Origin: Bradyrhizobium stylosanthis
GTDB taxonomy: Bacteria > Pseudomonadota > Alphaproteobacteria > Rhizobiales > Xanthobacteraceae
DNA: 64,000 nucleotides
Assembly (NCBI RefSeq): GCF_001641335.1
Contig: NZ_LVEM01000003.1
Coordinates: 384,686 to 448,685 of the forward strand
Direction: 5' to 3'
Below the pieces are notes generated by a model, which worked only from the letters and a program-made list of their open reading frames with translations, did no database searches and was not told the DNA's origin. Both the position numbers and the translations under genes were made by a program. Each line of letters starts with the position of its first letter. Within the stretch, counting starts at the first letter, position 1. Shown here piece after piece: positions 25,067 to 32,199 of this stretch.

Positions 25067-25861
25067 ATGAAGCGAACGATCGCCCTGACGGCGCTGGGCC
25101 TTGCTCTGCTCGCGACAACGGCGCGCGCGCAGGACATGTTGCGCGACCTCGACCTGACGTCACCCGCCATGGTCTCCGCCGAGATGAGCCGGCAGGAGGT
25201 CGAGGCCATGCTGGCCAATGCGAACGCCAGTACGCCCGCCGATTTCACCGGCAAGCGGTTATCGGGGCTCGATCTCAGTGGTCTCGACCTGACCAAGGCG
25301 GTTCTCCGGACGGCACGGCTCAACAAGACGAAACTCTCCGGCGCCCGGCTGGACGGAGCGATTCTCGATCAGGCATGGCTGTTGGATGCGGATCTCAGAG
25401 GCGCGAGCCTGAAGGGGGCCAATCTATTCGCATCACAGATGGCGCGCGCTCGCCTCGACGGCGCCGATCTGACCGGGGCGCGCATCGCCGCCGATCTCAG
25501 CGGCGCGAGCCTGGTCGGCGCGACGATCGCGGATGCGCATCTCGGTGCCGACATGCGCAACCAGTCGATGGGACTGATGCGCGCCGTGCTGCGATCCGCC
25601 AATCTGGCGCAGTTGAACGCGCGCAACGCCGATCTGTCCCGGGTCGATCTCGAATTTGCCTCGCTCAAGGGGGCCGACCTGACAGGCGCATCGCTCAGAA
25701 ACGCTCAGCTCGGCGGCGCCGACCTGAGCGGGGCAACCGTCATCGACACCGATTTCGAGGGCGCCGATCTCACCTCCGCCAGGCTGATTGCGCCGATTGG
25801 TCTTGACCGCGCCAAGAATTTCGACAAGGCAAAGAACCGCGAGCGCCTGATCAAACAATAG
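25067..25861 (+). CDS. Exported pentapeptide-repeat protein
   Basis: This 264-residue protein has a signal peptide (LTALGLALLATTARA) and a long run of A(D/N)LxG-type pentapeptides from about residue 60 to 245, for example LSGLDLSGLDLTKAVLRTA and LKGADLTGASLRNAQLGGADL. Such repeats form a right-handed quadrilateral helix. The gene follows the ABC importer by 46 bases. Pentapeptide-repeat proteins recur in PQQ alcohol dehydrogenase clusters, but their role there is unknown. Confidence 0.85.
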   Translation: MKRTIALTALGLALLATTARAQDMLRDLDLTSPAMVSAEMSRQEVEAMLANANASTPADFTGKRLSGLDLSGLDLTKAVLRTARLNKTKLSGARLDGAILDQAWLLDADLRGASLKGANLFASQMARARLDGADLTGARIAADLSGASLVGATIADAHLGADMRNQSMGLMRAVLRSANLAQLNARNADLSRVDLEFASLKGADLTGASLRNAQLGGADLSGATVIDTDFEGADLTSARLIAPIGLDRAKNFDKAKNRERLIKQ

Positions 25862-25882
25862 CGGCGCCGCTTGGGAGGATCG

Positions 25883-26230
25883 ATGCGTTGGTGTCTCGTT
25901 TTGATCGCAGTGTTGGTGTGTGCCGGTGAAGCCGCCGCGCAGACCAAGGGCAAAGGCATCCGGCTCTGGAACCTGACGACGGAGACGATCTCCGGCTTCC
26001 AGCTCTCGCCGGCCGGCAAGACCGACTGGGGACCGAACCAGTGCCTGAACGACAAGGACAAGGAGGTCGACCACGACGAGCGGCTGCGCATCACCGGCGT
26101 CGAGCCCGGCCGCTACGACGCCAAGGTCAGCTATCCCAGCGCGCGGCAGTGCATCGTTCGCGACATCGAGATCAAGGCCGATGCGGTGTTCTCGATCGCC
26201 GACAAGGACCTGAAGGACTGCACGAAGTAG
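25883..26230 (+). CDS. Small exported protein with an acidic loop
   Basis: This 115-residue protein has a signal peptide (LVLIAVLVCAGEAAA). A beta-rich domain follows: IRLWNLTTETISGFQLSPAG, then an acidic stretch CLNDKDKEVDHDERLRI, and a final cysteine pair region ending DLKDCTK. The ATG is preceded by gggagg at the right spacing. The acidic stretch could bind a cation. The gene lies 21 bases after the pentapeptide gene and is probably co-transcribed. The function is unknown. Confidence 0.7.
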   Translation: MRWCLVLIAVLVCAGEAAAQTKGKGIRLWNLTTETISGFQLSPAGKTDWGPNQCLNDKDKEVDHDERLRITGVEPGRYDAKVSYPSARQCIVRDIEIKADAVFSIADKDLKDCTK

Positions 26231-26240
26231 CTGGCGGCTC

Positions 26241-26355
26241 TCCCTCATCCTGAGGAGCCTGCGCAGCAGGCGTCTCGAAGGATGAAGGGCCCGGCTTTGG
26301 CGGCGGGGCCTGCATGGTTCGAGACGCCGCTTCGCGGCTCCTCACCATGAGGGGA
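26241..26355. repeat. Intergenic palindromic repeat, family D
   Basis: CCTCATCCTGAGGAGCC and GCGTCTCGAAGGATG on the left are mirrored by GGTTCGAGACGCCGC and GGCTCCTCACCATGAGGG on the right. This is a familiar Bradyrhizobium-type intergenic element. Confidence 0.7.
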
Positions 26356-26371
26356 TAGATTTCGTCAGGCC

Positions 26372-26581
26372 TCACGCCTTGTCGTTGGGATGCGGATATT
26401 CGCAGCGCCAGCGCACTGCCTGCCATTTCGGGTGCTCGCCGACCCATTGCGCGATATAGGGCGGCGCGGCCATCACGCACTGGCGGGGCGAGCCCGCATA
26501 GTTGAACACCAGATGCTGCTCCTCGCAGGTCGCAGGCGAGAGCACCGCACACACAGTCACCACCAGGTCGATCGGGTTCAT
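26372..26581 (-). CDS. Small hypothetical protein (69 aa)
   Basis: The protein begins MNPIDLVVTVCAVLSPATCEE and contains QCVMAAPPYIAQWVGEHP and a C-terminal RWRCEYPHPNDKA. It has four cysteines and a hydrophobic N-terminus that may be a signal. Proteins of this type (short, exported, Cys-containing) are common in Rhizobiales. The function is unknown. Confidence 0.6.
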   Translation of the reverse strand: MNPIDLVVTVCAVLSPATCEEQHLVFNYAGSPRQCVMAAPPYIAQWVGEHPKWQAVRWRCEYPHPNDKA

Positions 26582-26793
26582 GCCGGGATCCTCTCACGGG
26601 CGCGATTGAGACTAGCATGAAGGGCTACGTTTCGGGCAGCGGGAAGTTTCAGAGCCGGCCGATACGACGGCGGAACTTCACCCTCCGACCTCGCCTTCGG
26701 CGGCACCGACTTCATCCAGCCAGACGTGAAACCGGCGCCTTGCCGCCCGCTCATTTCGTCAATAAGCTGGTTCCCCACAACGCTAACAGGCTG

Positions 26794-27858
26794 ATGGCTC
26801 TCACAGAAACCTCCTGGCGCGACGTCGCCGTCGCCGTGAATCTGCTGGCGTGCGTCGCCGGCATCACTGCCTTCACGGGCCACGTCCGGCAGGCAGTTGC
26901 GCAAACGCCGTCGGACAAATCGGACGCGGGCCGCCCCGAGCCATCCCGTAACGCAAACAATGACCAGCCCGCGGTCAAGCTTACGCCCAGCCAGCAGGGG
27001 CAGGTCGGACTCGAAACCGCGGTTGTCAAAGCCGCTCCGCATCCCGAGCAAATCCGTGCCTATGGAGCGGTGCTGGACATCTCCCGCATCACGGAGCTCA
27101 CCAACAACTACGCCAATGCGCAGGCTCAACTGCAGACGGCGCAGGCCCGGCTTGAAGTCGCCAAGAGCGCATTCGACCGCACCAAGAATCTGGTCGACTC
27201 CGCCGCTCTCCCGAGAAAGGAAGCCGAGACTGCCGAGGGAACGTTGCGGGCCGACAGGGCGGCGCTGACCGCAGCGGAATCGCAGGTCCGAACTCTCGCG
27301 GCAACAGCGCAGCAGGAGTGGGGACCGGTCATCGGCCGGGGAATCCTCGAACGCGCCCCCACCGTTGTCAGGCTGATCGAGCGCGACCAATTCCTTGTTC
27401 AGGTGACGTTGCCGCCGGGCGCGGCTGTGACGGCGGCGCCGGGCGCGGCTCTCGCGCAGGCGCCGACGCGGAATGCGAATATCGATCTCCAATACCTCTC
27501 CCCGGCAACACGCACCGATCCCCGGATCCAGGGATTGAGCTATTTTTTCTCTGCCCCCGGCGACAGCGGGCTGCTGCCCGGCATGAACACCATCGTTTAT
27601 GTGCCGTCGGGCAACACCTACGAGGGCGTGTTCATCGAGGACACCGCGATCGTGCGGTGGCAGGGACGAGCGTGGGTTTACCTGCGTGTGGGCCCCGATA
27701 GCTTCCGTCGGCAGCCTATCAGCATGGATCAGCCGGTCTCGGACGATGACTACGTCGTCCGGGACATTCCATCCGGGTCTGAAATCGTCATGCGGGGTGC
27801 ACAGGTCCTGTTGTCCGAGGAAGCCAAGAGTGAGCTCCGGGGCGGCGATGACGACTGA
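26794..27858 (+). CDS. RND efflux periplasmic adaptor (HlyD/CusB family)
   Basis: This 354-residue adaptor has an N-terminal membrane or signal segment (VAVAVNLLACVAGITAF) and a short coiled-coil hairpin (NNYANAQAQLQTAQARLEVAKSAF). Barrel-like regions around GLLPGMNTIVYVPSG and VRWQGRAWVYLRVG follow. It links an inner-membrane pump to an outer-membrane channel. The ATG at 26794 gives a sensible N-terminus. It overlaps the pump gene by 11 bases. No outer-membrane channel gene is nearby, so a shared TolC-type protein is assumed. Confidence 0.82.
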   Translation: MALTETSWRDVAVAVNLLACVAGITAFTGHVRQAVAQTPSDKSDAGRPEPSRNANNDQPAVKLTPSQQGQVGLETAVVKAAPHPEQIRAYGAVLDISRITELTNNYANAQAQLQTAQARLEVAKSAFDRTKNLVDSAALPRKEAETAEGTLRADRAALTAAESQVRTLAATAQQEWGPVIGRGILERAPTVVRLIERDQFLVQVTLPPGAAVTAAPGAALAQAPTRNANIDLQYLSPATRTDPRIQGLSYFFSAPGDSGLLPGMNTIVYVPSGNTYEGVFIEDTAIVRWQGRAWVYLRVGPDSFRRQPISMDQPVSDDDYVVRDIPSGSEIVMRGAQVLLSEEAKSELRGGDDD

Positions 27859-30800
27859 TGACATCGGCTCCGGCAGGTCAGGGCCACAAGCCGCTCTCAT
27901 CACCTTCGCTATCCGCTTCCGTGGAATCGTCCTTGCACTGTCGTTCGCGCTGCTGGGCTACGGCCTCTTTGCGCTAGGTGAAGCCAAATACGGCGTCTTC
28001 CCCGAATTCGCCCCGCCCCAGGTCACCATCCAAACCGAAGCTCCCGGCCTTAGCCCGGAGCATGTCGAGATCCTGGTCACGCAACCGATCGAGACGTCGA
28101 TCAACGGACTCGCGGGGGTCGAAAGTCTGCGCTCGTCATCGATCCAGGGCCTCTCGGTCGTGACAGTCGTCTTCCAACCCCACAGCGATATCTACCGCGC
28201 GCGCCAACTGGTAACGGAGCGTCTCGCGGTCGTCGCCGCGCGACTGCCGCAGGGTGTTCAACCGCCGTCGACGACGCCGTTGACCCCGTTGGCCGGCACC
28301 GTGCTGGTCATCGGCCTCACGTCCGACACGCGATCGCTCATGGAATTGCGCACCGTCGCGGACTGGACCGTGGCAAGACGACTGCTGGCAGTCCCGGGCG
28401 TGGCGCAAGTTTCCATATACGGCAAGGACGTCAGGTCTTTGCAGGTCCAGGTCCGTCCGGATGATTTGATCCGCTTTCGTGTCGGCCTGAACGATGTGCT
28501 CGCCGCCGCGCGCAAGGCATCCGGCGTGCGCGGTGCCGGTTTCATCGATACCGCCAATCAGCGCATCACGCTGCAAACCCAGGGCCAGTCACTGACGCCC
28601 GACCAGCTTGCCCGCACGGTTCTTCTGCACGAAGGCGGCGCCAGCGTGGTCCTCGGCGACGTCGCCACCGTCGTCACTGCTCCCGAGCCGCCGATTGGGG
28701 CCGCCCTCATCGACGGCGAGCCGGGCATCATGCTGATGATCAGCCAGCAATACGGCGCGAACACGCGAGAGGTCACCACACGCGCGGAAGCCGCGCTGCA
28801 GGAGCTGCGCCCCGGCCTCGAAGCCGACGGCGTCAAGCTACATGCGGACATATTTCGTCCCGCCAATTTCATCGACGCCGCAACAAAGAGCGTTCTCAAC
28901 GCGCTGCTGATCGGCGGGGCGCTCGTGGTCGTCGTTCTCTTTCTATTTCTGTTCGACTGGCGAACCTCGATCATCAGCTGCACCGCGATCCCCCTGTCGC
29001 TGATCGCGGCTGTGCTCGCGCTGCAATGGATGGGCGAGACGCTCAACACGATGACGCTGGGCGGCCTCGCCATCGCGATCGGCGAAGTTGTCGATGACGC
29101 CGTCATCGGCGTCGAAAACGTCGTACGCCGGTTGCGGGAAAATCGCAGGGCGACGATACCGAGACCCGAGCCTCGCGTCGTGCTCGATGCCTTCCTCGAG
29201 GTCCGCACCGCCGTTGCCTATGCGACGTTTGCGGTGCTGCTGGTTTTCTTCCCGGTTCTGGCGCTTTCCGGCATCGCCGGCCGTCTGTTCGGCCCCCTTG
29301 CCATAGCTTACATCCTCGCCGTGATAGCCTCGCTCGCGGTCGCCCTCACGGTGACGCCGGCTCTCTCCATGATGCTCCTCGCGGGCAGAACCGGCAGCGA
29401 ACGCCTGCATGAACCGCCCGCGGTGAGGTGGTCCCGCCGTCATTACCAGCGCTTGCTGCGTCGTATCGGCCGCTTCCCGAAGCTGGTGATGGCGGCAGCC
29501 GCGGCCGTCACGATCGCCGGCGCAGCGATGCTCCCCTTCTTCGGCGGAACATTCCTGCCGGATCTGCGCGAAGGCCATCTGATCCTGCATGTCTCCGCGA
29601 TCCCCGGCACCTCGCTCGACGAATCCCTGCGCATCGGCAAATTGATGACGGATAAGCTGCGACAGATCCCCGGCGTCCGCAGGGTGGCGCAGCATGCCGG
29701 GCGCGCCGAGGCCGGCATCGACACGGTTGGTCCGCATTCCAGCGAATTCGAGATCGATCTGGAGCCGGGGCTCTCGGGTCGGGCCCAATCCGAAGCCGAG
29801 GCGCGCATCAGGGCAGCCTTGGCCGATTTTCCCGGAATCGTCTTCTCAACCAAGACCTATTTGACGGAGCGCGTGGAAGAGACGGTATCGGGCTTCACCG
29901 CCGCGGTTGTCATCAACATCTACGGGCCCGACCTCGACTCGCTCGATCGTGCTGCACGGGACGTTGCGCGCGAGCTCGACGAGGTTGGGGGCGCCACGGA
30001 CGTGCAGCGACGATCTCCGCCGGGAATGCCGCAGGTCAATGTGACGCTTCGCCCGACCGATCTACAGCGTTGGGGCCTCGATGCCGTCGATGTGCTCGAG
30101 CTGGTGCGCACCGCCTATCAGGGCGACATCGTCGGCCAGGGCTATGAAGGCAATGTTGTCTTCAACATCATCGTGATTCTCGATGCGCATGTCCGGGCGC
30201 GCCTCACTCAGATCGGCGATTTGCCGGTGCGCACGCCGAGCGGTGCCTACATTCTGCTAAAGCAGATCGCGGACGTCTACGAAACCTCCGGGCGTTATCA
30301 GATCCAGCACCAGAATGCGCAGCGCGTGCAGACCGTCACGTCGAATGTCAGCGGACGCGACCTCGAATCCTTCGTGGCCGCCGCCAAGCGCAAGCTCGCG
30401 CGCGAGGTCACGCTCCCGCCCGGTGCTCATCTCGAATTTGCCGGGGCAGCCGAGGCGCAGGCCCGGTCGCGGCGCGACCTCCTCGTCAACTCTTTGCTGG
30501 CCGGAACGGGCATCATCGTTCTGCTTGCGATGGTGACCGGACATTGGCGCAATCTGTTGCTGGTCATGATCAACTTGCCGTTTGCCTTTGTCGGCGGCGT
30601 GTTCGCATTGGCGTTGACGGGCGGGCTGCTGTCGCTCGGATCGATGGTCGGCTTTGTCACGCTGTTCGGCATCACGCTGCGCAACTCGATTCTCATCATC
30701 TCGCACTACGAGCATCTTGTTCTGGTCGAGGGCCGCGTGTGGGGGCTTGATACCGCGATCGAGGGCGCGGCAGACCGCCTCGTTCCGATTCTGATGACGT

Positions 30801-31030
30801 CTCTCGTGACGGGCCTCGGATTGCTACCGCTTGCGATAGGCGCCGGAGAGCCGGGACGTGAAATCGAGGGCCCGATGGCGATCGTCATCCTCGGTGGGTT
30901 GACGACGTCGATGGCGCTCAGCCTGCTGGTCCTGCCGACGCTGGCGCTTCGATACGCCCGTTTCAACAGCCAGCCGAAGGACACGCCGGAGCGTGACGAT
31001 CTGAAGCCTCAAATCATGCGGCAGCGCTGA
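27848..31030 (+). CDS. Heavy-metal-type RND efflux pump (CzcA/CusA family)
   Basis: This 1060-residue inner-membrane proton antiporter has the full RND plan: TM1, a large periplasmic loop, TM2-6, a second loop and TM7-12. The TM4 signature reads GGLAIAIGEVVDDAVIGVENV. That differs from the DFGxxxDGAVV pattern of zinc/cobalt CzcA and from the AxVDAAI pattern of copper CusA. The exported ion therefore cannot be assigned. It lies next to pqqA and lanmodulin genes, so a role in clearing lanthanide or other metal from the periplasm is possible but unproven. Confidence 0.88.
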   Translation: MTTDDIGSGRSGPQAALITFAIRFRGIVLALSFALLGYGLFALGEAKYGVFPEFAPPQVTIQTEAPGLSPEHVEILVTQPIETSINGLAGVESLRSSSIQGLSVVTVVFQPHSDIYRARQLVTERLAVVAARLPQGVQPPSTTPLTPLAGTVLVIGLTSDTRSLMELRTVADWTVARRLLAVPGVAQVSIYGKDVRSLQVQVRPDDLIRFRVGLNDVLAAARKASGVRGAGFIDTANQRITLQTQGQSLTPDQLARTVLLHEGGASVVLGDVATVVTAPEPPIGAALIDGEPGIMLMISQQYGANTREVTTRAEAALQELRPGLEADGVKLHADIFRPANFIDAATKSVLNALLIGGALVVVVLFLFLFDWRTSIISCTAIPLSLIAAVLALQWMGETLNTMTLGGLAIAIGEVVDDAVIGVENVVRRLRENRRATIPRPEPRVVLDAFLEVRTAVAYATFAVLLVFFPVLALSGIAGRLFGPLAIAYILAVIASLAVALTVTPALSMMLLAGRTGSERLHEPPAVRWSRRHYQRLLRRIGRFPKLVMAAAAAVTIAGAAMLPFFGGTFLPDLREGHLILHVSAIPGTSLDESLRIGKLMTDKLRQIPGVRRVAQHAGRAEAGIDTVGPHSSEFEIDLEPGLSGRAQSEAEARIRAALADFPGIVFSTKTYLTERVEETVSGFTAAVVINIYGPDLDSLDRAARDVARELDEVGGATDVQRRSPPGMPQVNVTLRPTDLQRWGLDAVDVLELVRTAYQGDIVGQGYEGNVVFNIIVILDAHVRARLTQIGDLPVRTPSGAYILLKQIADVYETSGRYQIQHQNAQRVQTVTSNVSGRDLESFVAAAKRKLAREVTLPPGAHLEFAGAAEAQARSRRDLLVNSLLAGTGIIVLLAMVTGHWRNLLLVMINLPFAFVGGVFALALTGGLLSLGSMVGFVTLFGITLRNSILIISHYEHLVLVEGRVWGLDTAIEGAADRLVPILMTSLVTGLGLLPLAIGAGEPGREIEGPMAIVILGGLTTSMALSLLVLPTLALRYARFNSQPKDTPERDDLKPQIMRQR

Positions 31031-31141
31031 CCGAGCGTCAGCGCATGATGACGGGCGAAAAAACGAAGGCCGTTCTTGGCGGGAAGGACCGACCCGAGCG
31101 ATCACGTTCCATGAACGTCTGGGCGCGGGGTGCCGAAGGAT

Positions 31142-31199
31142 GGGGCGCGACGGCGCCCCGACACTACCACGGCTTCGATGGCATTCGCCACCGAAGCCG
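31142..31199 (-). terminator. Two stem-loops just downstream of pqqA
   Basis: A hairpin with arms CGGCTTCG/CGAAGCCG (31170-31199) and an inner TGGC/GCCA pairing lies 17 bases past the pqqA stop. A second (GGGGCGC/GCGCCCC, 31142-31159) follows. There is no T-run, so it may stabilise or protect the short mRNA rather than act as a classic terminator. The pump gene converges on it from the other side. Confidence 0.5.
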
Positions 31200-31216
31200 C
31201 GGCAGGTTCGTCAGTC

Positions 31217-31297
31217 TTACTTGCGCGCAGCGCAGGCGTACATGTTGATTTCCATGCCGACCGGCACTTCCACGATCTTCGGAGCTTTCCAAGCCAT
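31217..31297 (-). CDS. pqqA: PQQ precursor peptide PqqA
   Basis: This 26-residue peptide contains the conserved KPxI-like start and, above all, VGMEINMY with Glu16 and Tyr20. These are the two residues joined by PqqE to build pyrroloquinoline quinone, with the exact E-x3-Y spacing. A gggaga sequence lies before the ATG. It is far shorter than usual annotation cut-offs and easily missed. No pqqB, C, D or E gene is present in the window, so this copy stands apart from its biosynthetic operon, next to lanmodulin and three PQQ enzymes. Confidence 0.93.
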   Translation of the reverse strand: MAWKAPKIVEVPVGMEINMYACAARK

Positions 31298-31470
31298 CCG
31301 GGGTCTCCCAAGGTATTGAGCGCGACAATCGCGCCGGGCAAAACCTAGGGCTGCCTCAGGTGTAGCGCAAGCTGGAATCGAACCACGGAGCACAGCGAAC
31401 TGTCGCATAACGCTTGCGAATTTCGCTCTCGTGCAAGCCGCCTTCGCTCCCAGTCAAACGCTTGCCGCAC

Positions 31471-31857
31471 TCACCGCAGCAAGCGCAGCAGCGCCCGGCC
31501 GGCACGCGAGTTGAGCTCCTTCGCGTCCAGCGTTCCGTCCTTGTCCGGATTGGCCGCATTGAAGCGCTGTTCGACCACGGCGAGATACTCGTCGAGCGTC
31601 AGCGTCCCATCGCGATCGGGATCGGCGGCCGCGAGCTCCTTCGCCGTTAACCGTCCGCGCAATTCGCGCGCGTCCAGCGTGCCGTCGTGATCGGGATCGA
31701 GCTTTGCGAACAGCGCGGTCGCGGCCTTCTTAACCTCGGCCAGATCGAGCGTGCCGTCATTGTCGGTGTCGAACATCTTGACGGCGGATGCCGACCAGGC
31801 CGGGCCGGACAGCACTGCAAGCGTGAGCGCAAGTGCAACAGAGCGACGCGATATCAT
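31471..31857 (-). CDS. lanM: Lanmodulin homologue (periplasmic lanthanide-binding EF-hand protein)
   Basis: This 128-residue protein has a signal peptide (SVALALTLAVLSGPAWSA) and four EF-hand loops at residues 30-41, 54-65, 79-90 and 103-114. The loops read DTDNDGTLDLAE, DPDHDGTLDARE, DPDRDGTLTLDE and NPDKDGTLDAKE. Only 12 or 13 residues separate the loops, and loops 2-4 have proline at position 2. Both are hallmarks of lanmodulin rather than calmodulin. The Asn at the start of loop 4 also matches Methylobacterium lanmodulin. Loop 1 has Thr instead of Pro, and loop 3 has Thr instead of Asp at position 9. The start follows ggaggt. It is divergent from a quinoprotein dehydrogenase gene. Confidence 0.93.
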   Translation of the reverse strand: MISRRSVALALTLAVLSGPAWSASAVKMFDTDNDGTLDLAEVKKAATALFAKLDPDHDGTLDARELRGRLTAKELAAADPDRDGTLTLDEYLAVVEQRFNAANPDKDGTLDAKELNSRAGRALLRLLR

Positions 31858-32199
31858 CAAGACCTCCCAGATCAAGAGCCCCGATTCGGGCGGGATCGAG
31901 CAGATTAAGTCCGCAAGGCGAGCCCGGGTTCAAGCGGAATTGCAACCTGCATACGGTCACCTCGGGGGAACCCGCCCGTCCGCAACTCCGCCGCTTTCGT
32001 CCGGTGCTGCATCATGCGGCGGAATTTTTTCAGCGCCTGCGCACAAGTGCAACGTGTGTTGTCAGGTTTCCGTCAGGTCACCGGCATCAGGCGTCCATCA
32101 TATCGGCATCGCGATTACGACTTTCGTATTGACGCGTTTTGCATTCGGGCGGAGTGTTGTGATCGCAGCGTCAAAAGGCGCGCATATTGGGAGGAACGG
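31858..32199. promoter_or_regulatory. Divergent control region between lanM and a quinoprotein dehydrogenase gene
   Basis: This 342-base gap has no credible gene. It contains a direct repeat GTCAGGT at 32061-32067 and 32072-32078, spaced 11 bases apart (about one helical turn), upstream of the dehydrogenase. This is a candidate regulator site. The dehydrogenase has gggaggaacgg before its ATG. No promoter boxes were assigned. Confidence 0.4.

Noticed and set aside
26617..26793. An N-terminal extension of the RND adaptor
   Set aside because: The extra 59 residues are Arg-rich and lack a signal. The ATG at 26794 starts a normal membrane segment.
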